DNA from: Smittia aterrima
Taxonomy: Eukaryota; Arthropoda; Insecta; Diptera; Chironomidae
Direction: 5' to 3'
NCBI GenBank assembly: GCA_033063855.1
Contig: CP093831.1
Location: forward strand, 28,954,001 to 29,018,000
Length of the DNA: 64,000 nucleotides
Within the stretch, counting starts at the first letter, position 1, and each line of letters starts with the position of its first letter. Under the pieces are notes generated by a model. That model saw only the letters and a program-made list of their open reading frames with translations, ran no database searches and was not told the origin of the DNA. Below, piece after piece: positions 50,135 through 62,341 of the stretch. Made by a program: the position numbers and the translations under genes.

Positions 50135-51762
50135 TTATCGCTTAAACCATTTAGGAACAGCTCCTGATGCTGTGCTTGACTTTGTTTTAGAAGGAAGAAA
50201 GTTTAGTTGAGAGTTCGAAGAGTTGCCGTGTTGAGTCGGAAATTCGCTGCTTGTGCCAGGACTCAAATTATCCTTCTCTGGTTCTTCTTTCGTTAACAAA
50301 GCAGATGAACTGCAACCTGTAGAAATTTTATCAAGAAATTCGGGTTTGAGATAAGAGTACTGCGAGTCGACTGCTGAAGGATCATCGAGTCCGAAATGAA
50401 GAAGAGCAGAAGGCACTAGCTTAGCTTCAACAAGAGTTTCTTCCTTGCTCAAAATTGTTTTGGGTGGCGTGACGACTAAAAGAAATAAATTATAGTTTGA
50501 AAGAGAAAGAATTAAGAACATTTTTGATATTTACACAAGTGAAACTCCATATTCGGATTTGCAAGAAAGTTTCGTACAAATTTCATCACACTTTCCACCG
50601 TTTCAACTTTGCTGAACTTAGTTTGAATTACGAAGCGGTCAGGCAATTGAATTCTTACAGCAGTTGATTTGTATTGAGCCAAGAGATTTAAAATCTTTTT
50701 GTCTTCTTCCAACTTGCGTAGAGCACTTGTCATGAGCGGTCTATTTTGATCATGTTCCACATCGTTCTTGAGATCCCGATAGAGCTTCTTTACGTCAGCC
50801 TCTGTTAGATCAAAGAATGAATCAGGAACATCTGAAGATGACTTTTGCAGTGAATCTAATGAAAAGATGATTGTTCCAATTGTATCTAAGTAATTGATTA
50901 TCGGCTCAGGAACAAGAGATTGTAGTTCGGAAGTAGAAGCTTGCTCAGTAGGTATTTCCTTGATCTCTTGAAATTCCTCGCTCTGCTTAGGTGCTTCAAT
51001 CGACGTTTCTTCTTCTATTTCCATTGGCTCAACAATTGATTTCGGTTCAGCTTCTTGCTTCAGTCTCTTGATTTCTGATAAATTAATCGAGGTAACTGCC
51101 GGCGTTGGCTTCTCGGGAATTTTCTGATGCGGTACCACTCTCGGTTCATTCGTCTCTTCCTTAGGCTTTTGAGGTAATGGTGCTGAAATATTGGCTTGAA
51201 CTTTCAAGTTTTCTGGATCAGTATTCATTAAACGCAAAAGTGCTCGACCACTCAAACCGAGTTCTCTCAACGAAACTGAGTCGAGTTGATCGCCGTGATA
51301 CATCGAACGCATATACACAAGAACTGGATTCTGATCGTTCGTTGATTTTAAAGGGCACAGTTCTTTGATGATCGATCGCAGCATGGAGCTTGACGAGAAA
51401 TTTCCTTCTAATCTCGATCCATCTTCTAATTGTAAGCAAATTAGCAAGTTTTGTTCTTCAACACGCTTGTTATCGACTTCAGTCATCTCAAGAGTCGCAT
51501 TATTCGGAATGCCAGCGAAGCGAAACATTTGTGAAAGATCCAGCAACTTGTTGTGATGCTTAAGGCCATACTTTGATGCATCAAAGGAGAATTTTGCACA
51601 GACTTGTTCAAGAATCTAAAAACAACATGACAAAAACAATGATTTGTAAAAATTCGCACCGCAATTTCACAATTTTTATCTTACTGAAAGCACTGTCTTG
51701 TTGTTTTCGACTTTCACAGCCTGTCTACGACCGTGTGTTGTTAAAACTGTTACTGACTGCAT
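50135..51762 (-). CDS. TUG/ASPSCR1 homologue, UBL and UBX domain tether
   Basis: Homologue of mammalian TUG (ASPSCR1), which binds p97/VCP and retains GLUT4 vesicles. Exons: 51762-51685, 51615-50535, 50475-50135, all in frame, 499 aa. N-terminal UBL (about 4-75) has THGRRQAVKVENNKTVLSIL and LDLSQMFRFAGIPNNATLEM, the family signature. A second ubiquitin-like fold covers about 80-160. A charged linker rich in E, P and K follows. The UBX domain (about 345-425) runs from VRIQLPDRFVIQTKFSKVET to FHLFVTPPKTIL. For the second donor I chose GTAAAT after 50535 over GTGTAA two bases earlier because only this choice restores the conserved FVTPPKT. The C-terminus ends VPKWFKR, matching the usual tryptophan-basic end. 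The 5' end is divergent from the potassium channel gene, 400 bp away. Confidence 0.93.
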
Positions 51763-52162
51763 GTTGAGCTTATTACTTCTCGATTTATATTTTAATTCAA
51801 TATTTCTTTGATTTTGTTAGCGAGAAGAAGTTAAATGTTTGAACTTAAAAAACCGTTACAACTTTCTAAAGAAAAAAAAATATTTAAATTAAAATTCTGT
51901 GTCGTAAACTTCACAAAATCCTTCAAAACTTCTATTTTCAATTAAAATCATTTGCATAATTAAACCTAATTACATATAATCCAACATTACAACTATCAAG
52001 AGAGTCTTTCAAATTTTCTCTCTCGAGATCAAAGAAAATGCTAAAAATTTCCTCATTTTCTTCAGTTGTGCGTTGAGACTCTCGGCGTTGAGACGCAACG
52101 AAGAATTATCTATCAGAATATTCACGTCACAGATTTAATTTGTGGTGCCTGTGGTATCTGAA
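51763..52162. promoter_or_regulatory. Shared 400-bp divergent promoter region
   Basis: The start codons of TUG (-) and the K2P channel (+) are 400 bp apart, so both 5' UTRs and core promoters must lie here unless there are upstream noncoding exons. The region is AT-rich in its TUG-proximal half. Near 52080-52095 CTCGGCGTTGAGACGCAACG is more GC-rich and could be channel 5' UTR. No clear TATA box at a useful distance from either start. Confidence 0.5.
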
Positions 52163-54889
52163 ATGACGGACGCAGACGTATTCGTGAAACGTGTCGAGTT
52201 TGAGGAAAATAATAATGAACCGGCATCCAACAATGTTACCATTAGAAGTGTCGGAGAGATTCCAAGTGATGTGGAAAAACTAACAGAACCTAAACAGAGT
52301 GAAAGTTGCACGACAAAGTTCTGCATCCTTCTTGATAAACTTGGTGTGAAGTCAGCTCTCAGTCACATTGGGTTGCTGTTATCGCTAGGATTGTTTTGCT
52401 ATGGCGGTGGATGGGTAAGGACACTCGTCAGATTCCAAGATTGAGAGAAGAAAGAAGAAAACTTCAATATTGTTTCTGAAAAAAATACACAAAATGTAGT
52501 TTGAAACACGATGCTATTTATAACAAAAAATATAAAGCATGTGCTTCTTGATCAAGGCAAATGGACCTGCCGTGAGAGAAATAACAGTGAAGTTCGAAAA
52601 TGTGTTTCCAGCAATAAAGAAAATTGGCTGAGCAATTTTGATTTGATAACTAATTGATCGCTTTAAGAGTGAACTCTGAACGCTATAAAAGAAATTAGAT
52701 ATTAAACACAATGGAAGTTAATGACTCACTGCTAATAAAAAAAATATTTAGGTATCACAACTTTCTTGGAACTATGCCAAGAGAAACTTGCAAAACGCAA
52801 TCTTCTAAACACTGTACGAAGTTATGATTTTTGAAACCGATTGACATATTATGAAAGAGAAATGTGGAACTTCTATGTAATTTGAAACTAACTAGTTTTG
52901 GCTCATCGTTTGCAAAGCTTCACCCATTAAACACAAAAGGCAGAGGAGATAAAACGCTTTTTACTTCAAGAGAAACTCATTAATCACTATTGAGAACTTT
53001 TCCGCGTGCTTTAAGAAGTAATAAAAGTCTAAGGAAGTGATTAATCGATATCGATTTTTTACTCTTTGCCGGGTTGTGAGCAGTTTATTGATCGAGCTTT
53101 GATTGTTTATATTCAGTTAATTTCCGCAGATGGTGCAATAATTTCCAAAATTATTTAAATGCAAAAGTTGTTCTCCACATAATTTGTCCGTGAGAAAATA
53201 TTTTTCTTGTCAAGCACCTGTGAAATAAACATAAATTTGTTTAATCCCCAGTTGATTCTGCAACGTGCTCGTATCATTCCCTCACAAAACCAAAAAGTTC
53301 CATTACTCTCATTCGTGAATGTCAAAGGAAAGCTTATTGCTTGTAAACAAGTCGACATGTAAACATCTTTAAACAATTTTGTTGCTCTCACGACACGCGC
53401 TTTTAAAATTATCTCAATTCTATCAAGAGAATTTTACAATAACTTAATATGAGACATCTCGATAGATCAAAATTTTATCAGATATTTCTCGTCAATATTT
53501 ACTCTTTGGCGCCATGCTCGGAATAATTCTGTGCAACATAAAATGACGAGACATTTTTTTCTTTTAGGTTTTCGTCAAACTAGAGAGACCTGCTCTCGAT
53601 GAAGCTCATATAATCCTTAAGGAGAACATGACAGTGGCACGACAGGATTTCATCGATAATATCTTGGGAGCTCTAGCACAGGACAAGCTTGACGAATCGC
53701 TTCTTTCGGAACAACTTCTGATTTATGAAGTGATATATTTAAAAAAAAAAATTCCTTATATTTTAAAACTCCAAATTCTAGAGAGAGGCGCAAACAGCTG
53801 TTGAAGGAAATCTGAATCTGGCCCGTGATAATGTTGAAGATGAATTCGTTAGAAAAACTGAAAAGTGGACCATTATGCAAGCAGTTTTCTTCGCATCAAC
53901 AGTTTGCACGACCATTGGTATGATGATTGCTTTTTATATTTCCTTCCTTTCGTATAATTTGTGAAATTTCTTCTCAAAGGCTATGGCAACATTGTTCCAG
54001 GTACGTTACTATAATGAGATCAAATTTTAATAAAAACAGACTTTTCTTTAATTTTCAACTAAAACAGTGACGACTGAAGGAAGAGTTTTCTGCATTTTCT
54101 TTGCAATTATTGGGATTCCTTTTACACTCACAGTCATCGCTGATTACGGTAACTTGTTTGCCAACAGTGTTTCGTTTATAGCGAAAAAATGTAAAGCATT
54201 AAGTGAGTTTCTTGAATATTTTTCAAAGAATTTTTGTAAGCTATTTTGGATTTACAGAGATCTGCAACAAGGATTCTAAAGTCCGTAAGTTCAAAGGACG
54301 TAAATGGCTTTACGCGATTGGCGCTGTCATGTTCTTAGGGATTTATCTTTCGGCTGGAGCAGCAGTCTTCGATGAATGGGAAGACGGTTGGACTTTCTTT
54401 GATGGATTCTACTTCGCATTCATCACAGTTACGACAGTTGGCTTTGGCGATCTTGTTCCCGGAGAATATTTGATGATGCTCTGCACAATCTACATTCTGA
54501 TTGGATTGGCCTTAACGAGTACAATTATCGAATTAGTGAGAAGACAATACGTTCAGAGTTGGCAGAAACTTCAACAAATGAAGTTAGGATCTTTTGCTGA
54601 TTCCCTTAGACGCTTAGGAGAAGCACATGGGGCCATTGATGTCAATGATTTACGATCAATTCTCTCAGTCGTTAGTATCAATATGAACTAGAAATCTTTT
54701 GTTCTCTAACTATTGTTTTATTTATTTTAGGTCTCTATGAAAAAAGGCGATAAGAAGGATAAGGGTAACGACGAGAACGACGTGGATACCTTGGAAGAGC
54801 TAACGAAAGCAATTCTTCGTGAGGTTAAAGTCAAACAAATTGAACAACCACAACTGGTCCAAATCATTATTTATGAATCTTCAGTATAA
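52163..54889 (+). CDS. Two-pore-domain (K2P/TWiK-type) potassium channel
   Basis: Background K+ leak channel subunit. Exons: 52163-52414, 53568-53729, 53782-53917, 53980-54000, 54068-54202, 54258-54670, 54731-54889, all in frame, 425 aa. ATG 52163 is the first in-frame ATG; an upstream GTG was not used. M1 is about 70-90 (HIGLLLSLGLFCYGGGWVF). A charged M1-P1 loop (cap) follows. The first pore loop is VCTTIGYGN (filter about 184-187); M2 follows (FCIFFAIIGIPFTLTVIADY). M3 is WLYAIGAVMFLGIYLSAGAA, and the second filter is TTVGFGD at 294-300. M4 runs about 307-325 (TIYILIGLALTSTIIEL). The cytoplasmic tail is short and basic (KKGDKKDKGNDEND). The last donor is read as GTTAGT after 54670; an alternative GTCGTT three bases upstream would drop one residue. 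Intron 1 (52415-53567) holds nothing recognised. Convergent with CYP4G. Confidence 0.92.
53980..54000 (+). other. 21-nt microexon carrying the K+ selectivity filter
   Basis: Exon of only 21 bases between introns of 62 nt (53918-53979) and 67 nt (54001-54067). With the split codons at each end it encodes G-Y-G-N-I-V-P-V. Both flanks have standard signals (CTCAAAG acceptor, GTACGT donor). Skipping it would keep frame but delete the first pore filter. Confidence 0.8.
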
Positions 54890-55510
54890 GTTATGAAACT
54901 TTGTCGTTCTAATCAATTCGTCCACAGTCAAATGTGCATTTCTTTTCAATAGATTGTAAGGATAAAAATTATTTCTCAAAACTGCGATGAAACATGTCAT
55001 GTTCCGTTCTATTTCTACTATGACAGTAATTGGCATTTAGATTTCATTTTCGCGTAAACAAATGTCAATTTCCACCCTCGTAGATAAAAAAGTTTGTTCT
55101 CACTATGCCAAGCACTCATTAACATTTTTATTGCTTACCTTGTTAGTTCGAACAACGAAGAGTTGACTTTATGATGGTTTTTCCTTTATTTCTTATAACG
55201 ATTCTTTATTGATTCAACTTTTTATATTCATATTTATTATTGTTGCTTCGTGTCTGTCGTGAAAATTATGTTTAAAGTTTGATTTTAAGAGCTTTCGAGC
55301 TATGAGTTTCGCTAGCTACATCGTTACCATGTCACCGAACTATTCAGGCTTTTCTTTTTTCTTTTTTTGATATAAAAAAACTTTTCAAAACGATTTGATG
55401 AAGATCGAAAACTTTGAATATTTTGAAATGAAAATAAAATAATTTTACAAAACGATATATTTCTGATGACAATTTGTCAAATTAAAACTCTTCCACCGAT
55501 GATAATAAAA
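54890..55510. other. 3' UTR interval of convergent K2P and CYP4G genes
   Basis: No coding signal. AATAAA at 55433-55438 (+) is a possible K2P poly(A) signal and would make its 3' UTR reach almost to the CYP4G stop. TTTATT near 55187-55210 (AATAAA on the minus strand) could end CYP4G. If both are used the transcripts overlap by a few hundred bases. Confidence 0.4.
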
Positions 55511-58500
55511 TCATTGCTGCTTGACATTGACCTTTGGCTTTCTTGGTGAGAGACGAATTTGAAAACCTTCCTCGCGTTTTAAAATAATATCCGCTTGGAG
55601 ACGGAATTCGCCTTCTTTCATGTCGGAATGTACACGGAAATTCCGTAAAACTGTTGACAAGATAACTTTCAACTTCAGCATTGCGTATTTCCTTCCAACG
55701 CATGATCTTGGTCCAGCAGAGAAGGGAATAAATGCGTAGTAGTGTCGATTTGCTTGACGTTCTGGCAAGAAATTGTCGGGATCGAATTTGTCTGGATTTG
55801 GGTAAATCGACTCCAAACGATGTAATTTATAAGTTGCCACAACAACTGTTGATCCAGCTGGAACAATGTAATCCCCGGAAACCAATTTCAATTCTTCCTT
55901 CATGTGACGAGCGATAACGGGCACAGGAGGATACATTCGTAAAGTCTCCATCATGCAACGTTCCAAATATTTCATCTCAAGTGTGTCCTGGAATGTGCAA
56001 GGTCTGTCGGAATCACCGAAAATTTGATCAAGTTCTTGAACAACTTTATCCTTTATGTAAAAGAAACAAGTGAGAAGATTTTCTTTAAATTATTCTTACG
56101 ATTTACAAACCTGTACATCTTGATGAATTCCCATAAGAGACAAGAAGAAGCTCGAGCCAGCAGCAGTGGTGTCATGTCCTTCAAACATAATCGTGTCAAC
56201 TTGTTCCTTAATTTCTTCATCAGAAATAACTGCTCCATTTTCAGCACTTTCTAGCAAAAGATCCAAAAATGCCAATCTTTTCTTCTCTCCAATGTCATTT
56301 GGTTCATCAACATCCAAATCATCTTTTAATCCTGAAGATTGCCCAAACGATAATCCTTCGACAACTGTAGTTTTCTTCGAATCATCTTTCTTTTCTGCTA
56401 TTTCTTCCGATTTTATGAATTCAGGTGTCGCCAAGGATCCACGAGTGCCCTTAGAGAAAGCTTCTTTCTTGCTTTTAATAACCTTCTTGGTTAAACTGTG
56501 AATGGTGTCCAGCAATTTCACTTGTTTCTTGGCATAATTGGTCAAATTGAAAATCCAATCAGGATAAAGCCAAACTTTTGTATGTCGCAAGTGCAAGATG
56601 TCACACATTTTCATTACAGCCATCGCATAATCCAATCCTGATTGATCCTGAGTTTTCCTTGAAACTCCCATTGCGGTCTCTGAAAAGATTGATTGATTGG
56701 TAATTGTTTACGTTTTCTTTGCGATAACTACGCAAAACCGGTTCCAGTTTATCGCTAATTTCTTTTCTTCGACACATTGCAATTGAACGAAAGTGAAAAT
56801 GTATTGCAACATGTCAGAAACCAGTTCGCTTGACAGGGAAATGACCGAGAAATTATGCAAAATTATGCTGAACCGTATGACAAACATTTGCTGTGAACTA
56901 GAGTAATGTACGATAGTTTAATTGTTCAATCGATTGATTGATAATTAAAAATATCGAATTGCAATGAAATTCGCAAGAGATTATTTAGGAAAGAGAGATA
57001 AATAAAAATCTTTCATCGTTCAGAAGATAAAACGAGTGTAATGATAAATTGCTCGTCAAACGAGATGCCTTCAATCATTAACACACAAGAGCGGTCGTAA
57101 CTTATCGTGTGCCAAACGCGCGTAACTAGGTCTATTGCATAATTTCATTTCTCGATTGATATTTTCGCTTTGACAACGTCAGTCATTTACTCACCCAGCA
57201 AGATTTCCACTGTACACTCGCTCTGAAAGAAGAATCATTTTAAGATTAAGCTAATCAGCTGACGGAAGCATTCTACGAACCATGTAATCATGACAATCGA
57301 AAGTCTTCCCATTCAGAGCACGCATTTTGTTACAAACGTGACGGCTGTTGTCATTGAAAAGTTCAATGAAGCTCTTCAGGACGTTCAAGTGGAATGTTGG
57401 TGCTATCAATTTGCGGTGCGATCTCCATTTATGACCTGAGAATGATTAAAATCACGAAATGTTTTGAATACATTCGGGATATACTTTTTCTTTAATTCTT
57501 CTTAATGAATACTAATTCGTAGACTTGAGGAGAATGTTTGTTTCTAAATCTTTAATTTAATACCGAAAGTTGTATAAATTATCTAATTTGACTATGAAAA
57601 CGAAATTATCTTTACAATTTAAATGATAAGAAAGGGCAAAAGTAACGGAAACGATTGAACACTCACCTGAACTAATCAAGAGTCCGTTGCCCAACCATGG
57701 CTTGAAAAAGCGATATTCCGGGGATTTGTCAAGATATACTTGACTGCTCAAAATGAGTTCAATGTCACGAGGATCAGCGAGAAAGACGAGAAGCTTCGGT
57801 CCAGCCCAAAGTTTAATGACATCCTTGTAGTCTTTTCCCTTGGTAATCACAGTCTTAAAAACGACTGAAATTAAAGTTGTAAATGATTGCAATCAGTTAT
57901 TTTCTAGTTTGCTTCATCGACGAGACCGGAAAAAGAAAAACGAAAATTGTCTCGTTATGGAATGATTAGAGACGCTCTCGTATGAGTTGGTTTAAAAGTG
58001 ACGTCAGATGGATTTTTGCAGCATTAAGCTTGACAAATCTAAATATATAAAATCTCGGATATATTTCGTTGACAACTTTGTATGTCCAAAATAAATTGAC
58101 GATACGTGACAAACAATGTCATCGATAGAACCACTCAACGTCTTAAAATAGACTTTTATCAATTGTCTCCGGTTTGAGACAAAAGGGAAACGTTCGCTCA
58201 CGTGACCTTAGAATCATAAATTCTAATCTTCCTAATATTATTTGTTGATTTCATTGTGTAAATAAATGTCACAAAGTCTCGGAAACTAAATTCTCATTTA
58301 ATTAACAAAGTGGCATTCGGAATCTAACTTATTGATAGTTCTGTTTAGCTATTCACTGCACACATAATATCTAATCGCTGTCGTTGCGCAAGCGACTAAA
58401 TTGAGTTTTTGCTTTTTCGTTTGAAAGAAAAGGAAGAGATAAGTAAGACAACAGTGAGAATGGGATGTGAAAAATTTAAGCGCGTAATTGAATCAGATTA

Positions 58501-58807
58501 AAGACGAAACACAGAAGAAAGAGAATGAAACGATAAGACAATATAAACGGAAAATCATCGCGGCACATTTTATTAGTTGAACGATTTAAAAGCAAATCTT
58601 ACTATGAGAAGATCCTGTTAAATCTAGAGCATTTCCAATAAGCGGTAGTCCTTTGGGTCCTGGTAATTTTTCAGCCAACTCATACAACCGTCGACGAGAA
58701 ATTCGCCAATAAACGAACCACAGGATTGCTGCCGGAACAAGAAGTGAGTAAAACACAGCCGTTGACCCACTTGATTGAGGAAAGTCGGCTGAGACTGTTC
58801 CTGCCAT
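55511..58807 (-). CDS. Cytochrome P450, CYP4G subfamily
   Basis: Insect CYP4G enzymes act in oenocytes as oxidative decarbonylases that turn long-chain aldehydes into cuticular hydrocarbons; some members (Cyp4g15 type) are neural. Exons: 58807-58603, 57864-57667, 57435-57281, 57222-57195 (28 nt), 56679-56111, 56050-55511, in frame, 564 aa. N-terminal membrane anchor about 17-37 (FYSLLVPAAILWFVYWRIS), then the proline hinge LPGPKGLP. I-helix motif GHDTT about 363-367; ExxR E420-T-L-R423; PERF-like FLPER; heme loop FSAGPRSCVG with Cys502. The long charged insertion between helices G and H (about 270-328: GTRGSLATPE, VVEGLSFGQS, KDDLDVDE) is the hallmark of CYP4G and places the call firmly. It is a single copy here; I cannot say whether it is the Cyp4g1 or Cyp4g15 type. 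It lies 671 bp downstream of NAD synthetase on the same strand. Confidence 0.95.
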
Positions 58808-59478
58808 ATTCTAACTTTTTTTTTCCTTTTGAAACACTGAATCAAATTTTTTTAACACTTCACCAAATCGCGACTTGGTTTAGGGGTCAACAAATATTGA
58901 CTCCTAAATTACCAATTATTTTTAGTACAGGACACAAAGTTGACAACACTACGCGATCCTATTCGATCAAAATCTGAGAGAAGTCTAACGACGATTGATA
59001 GTTGCTTCCAACTTTTATAGTTCAACGTAAGCTTTGTATTAAATATTTCATATTCCATTTCATCGTCAACACCATCAAAGCTTTTCCCCACTCGAACTTC
59101 TCTAACGCTGAAAGATTAACGAGAGCTTTGTTTCAAAGACGGATTATTTTCTATAATAGAATTTCAATTTCATTTTATTTATTCTAAAATTTTGGAAAGA
59201 CTTAAATTCATTTTTATTATTGCTACAAGCTTCAGTTTGGTCTAAATGGCATCTAAGTGACTAATTTTTTTTATCCAAATCATGGCTTCTTTTTAACGCG
59301 AATCAAGTGACTTGATGATATGGAGAATCGAATTCAAAATCAGCACGTTTTGTGTTTTAAAAATTTCAAATTCTCGAAAGTGAACGAATGAATATTTTTT
59401 TAAGAATTTTGTGTGCTTGCTTAAACATTTAAAACCTTCTCTCTTGAAGAAACTAAAGTTTTGTACTTTTGCAACTAA
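58808..59478. other. CYP4G promoter / NAD synthetase 3' UTR interval
   Basis: 671 bp with no coding signal. Carries the CYP4G 5' UTR and promoter and the 3' UTR of the upstream NAD synthetase, both on the minus strand. AT-rich; no repeat seen. Confidence 0.5.
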
Positions 59479-62202
59479 TTAAACGTTCACACCAGCTCGA
59501 TCTTTAATCTTTCCCATTACATTGACTTGCATTTTGTTGTAGCCAGTGCTGTGACTCTTCTTTAAAGTCATGTTTACTTTCTCTAAGGCGCAAATGTTTC
59601 CACTCGAAATCGCTCCAGAAATTCCATTGCTAATTACATCATGTGTTACAATCGCGTCAGTTGACCCAAACGACATCGGTGAGCCTTGCTGTTTGTCAAG
59701 TGGCAATTTACTGAAACTTTCACTTCGCATTTTAGGTTCCGATTCTCCAAAGTCCAGTTTCTGCAATGAAGCTGATCTTGTAATTCGGTCGAGTTCATCA
59801 TCAATTGCTCGGAATTGCCAACTCCAATTAGCACGATACAGGAAAGGTCGATGATCGAATCGATTATCTGTTATAAAAAGAAGTTTAGGAGCAAATAATA
59901 AATCAAATATTAAACTTTACCTTCGGGGCTGTAAGATTCCATGTGAACCGATGGTGTCAGCACTGTCATCTTATGTCTGTTTATAGCGTAGCATCTGAAA
60001 AAGTGTTTAACTGCCAAAAATAAAGTATTAATGAAGTTGTGACTGTGAAAAGTTGATTCCAGCTAAAATTACCTTTATCACTGACTTCTTTTGGAGCACA
60101 CTCATTTCTCCAGCTCGCAACAAGTTTGCAGAACATTGAATATGGACCGCAAGCAGCTTGTTTTCTTAGCCGACCAAATTCACTCAATTCGCTGTATGTC
60201 ATTCCCATGTCTTGTTCATCAGTTTGAGCTAGTTGCCCATCTTTTAATGGTTCAAGCTCTGCAGTCGGTGGAGCAGCGATGATTTCAATTAGAATGGGAA
60301 TATTGAACTTTTCCATTGCGAAATGAAGGAATTTTCTCAGGTCTGTCTTGGAAATTCCTCCGATAGGGTTGATATCAGCAGAAGAAGCATCGTATTTGGT
60401 CATGTAGCCTGGAATGTCTTCCTGTTTAAAACATGGATTTCTTAATTACTTTGGTTCTTACCTCGCAAAGCTTCATCAACATTTGCAGATCCCAAAACAA
60501 GTAAGCCTCCTGGTCTATTTCGAACCCTATTCATAAATCGGAATTTTCAGTCGAGGATTATTAAAATACTTTCTATCATTTACTCACCATAGCATCAATT
60601 GAGCAAACAGGTAAGAAAGAACCATACGCAAGCGAGCTTGAATGTTCTGCAAAGCAAGATTTTGTCTCGGGCAACCACCGTGCGTTCTGAATTTTGGGTT
60701 TAAACCAGTGACGAGACTGAAGATATTCAGCATTGACGAAACCGCTCCGTCGATGTTGACTTCAAGATGATAACTGCCGACTTGGTTAGCCAATTTTGAA
60801 GCTCGTTGACGTGTTTCACTGCTTGAGTTTTCTGTACCCATGTAGCAAGTAACTAGTAAGCGATTACACAACTCAGCAGCTTTCTTCGGTGTGTATTCAG
60901 GATCAGCAAGAATCTTTCTCACGTCGTGTAAGACTTGTGCGTCTCCGACTTCAACTGCACAAACAACCATTCTGCACATGGAGTGCACTATACATGCAGT
61001 GCTGGAAGTTTGTTTTAAATAAATAGTTTTATTTGAAAATCTGAAAATCATTTACCTGCTTGAATCAACCCCACCACTTAGTGGAAGGAAGAATCCACCT
61101 TGGCCAGATCGTCTCAGATAATCCCAAAGCCAACAAGCTGGCCCCATCGCAATTTCTTCTTCGGGACTATGGTAAATCCATTGAATAGGAGAATGCGAAG
61201 CTGTAAATATATCTCGACGATTGGAAAGCTCAACATCAAGTCTGATGCGTGGATAAATCGGAGCGGAAGCGCCAAGTGTACAACGAGACCGTAAGGCCAT
61301 TCTGTAGCTTCGAATGTCCTCCAAATCAATCGTAGCGATCGTGACTTCAACATCCGCTAGAGAAAATTGCTTTGCTCTTGCAATAATGTCCCCATTCAAA
61401 GCAATTGCTGAATTTCCAGTCCACCAGACTCTTTGTCCATCACAACCACGAAGATTAGAGAATAAATAAAGACCGCCTGCCTTGAAAGAAGCATTTCTAA
61501 TCAAATCGGTAGTGATGTATGCCTTGCGTAATTGGATGTAACTTCCGCTTCCATTCACAATAATTTCGACACCAGATAAACTCAAATCGATGTGAGTACT
61601 ACGAGGATTCCAAAGTTCTTCGCAAATCTCAAACCCAATGCAAGTTTCTCGAGTGGAAACGACGGCATCGCCAAATGGAACGCTGTGCTGTCCAGTTGCA
61701 GCAGAAATTATTCTCGGCAAATAAAAGTCTTCAACTTGACGGGTTTTCGTCCAAGCGGTGAACCAACGCGATTCTCGGTAGTTTCCATCATCGCACATCA
61801 TCATCTTTGGTCGAATCAAAACAATCTTCTTGTTGTAAAATACAACTCGACAATTGTAAGCAACGTTGAAATGTTGAATCGGCATTCCAACGTCGATTAG
61901 CATGTTTTGTGAATGCGATGACATCATCAACTCCAGCAGCACTTCCCAGCTGTGTAAGAATGTATCGGGTTCGAAGAAATGATCTTCGCAGCTGTAACCA
62001 CTGGAAAACAAAACATTTTCAATGATATTTTTGGATTTAGGATAACAGAAACTTACGGAATCTCCAATTCAGGTCCAGTTCTGTAAACAGCGCCCATTTC
62101 CCTCGCTTCAATAATCGATTGAATGATTCTATTCATGTTGCCTTCAAAGTCGAGTGCCCATTGATTCAATGTAGTCACTGCAACTGTCACCTTTCGTCCC
62201 AT
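59479..62202 (-). CDS. Nadsyn: Glutamine-dependent NAD(+) synthetase
   Basis: Catalyses the last step of NAD+ synthesis, deamido-NAD + glutamine + ATP to NAD+, in the cytosol. Exons: 62202-62057, 62000-61056, 61001-60588, 60526-60462, 60408-60073, 60010-59921, 59867-59479, all in frame, 794 aa. Start MGRKVTVAVTTLNQWALDFE matches the family; an in-frame TTG upstream at 62235 was rejected. The N-terminal nitrilase-type glutaminase domain has the triad Glu45 (GPELEIP), Lys114 (IRPKM) and Cys175 (GFEICEELW), at the same residue numbers as I recall for human NADSYN1. The synthetase domain has the P-loop SGGVDSS at about 357-363, GSANVDEALRGY, and KYDASSADINPIGGISKTDL. The C-terminus (about 690-794) is a longer low-complexity S/M/K-rich tail than in vertebrates. 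The exon of 60526-60462 is only 65 nt. Confidence 0.95.
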
Positions 62203-62341
62203 CTTCGGATACTTCCCTCTTTTACTTTTTCTCAAAATTTTGTCGCTTTATTTCTACCAGACTGCAATTAATTTCGGAAAAAAGAAAATTTTTATTGACA
62301 AAACACTCTACTAAGGGAATTTTGTTTTGCGTTGGTAACTA
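62203..62341. promoter_or_regulatory. Putative bidirectional promoter
   Basis: Only 139 bp separate the NAD synthetase start codon (minus strand) from the start of the small plus-strand ORF at 62342. If that ORF is real, the two share one compact promoter. No TATA motif stands out. Confidence 0.3.

Noticed and set aside
50530..50537. GTGTAA as donor of TUG exon 2
   Set aside because: It breaks the frame into exon 3. The GTAAAT donor two bases further downstream restores the conserved UBX end FVTPPKT.
62203..62235. N-terminal extension of NAD synthetase from an upstream TTG
   Set aside because: Eukaryotic starts are ATG, and MGRKV at 62202 matches the family N-terminus, placing the catalytic Glu, Lys and Cys at residues 45, 114 and 175.
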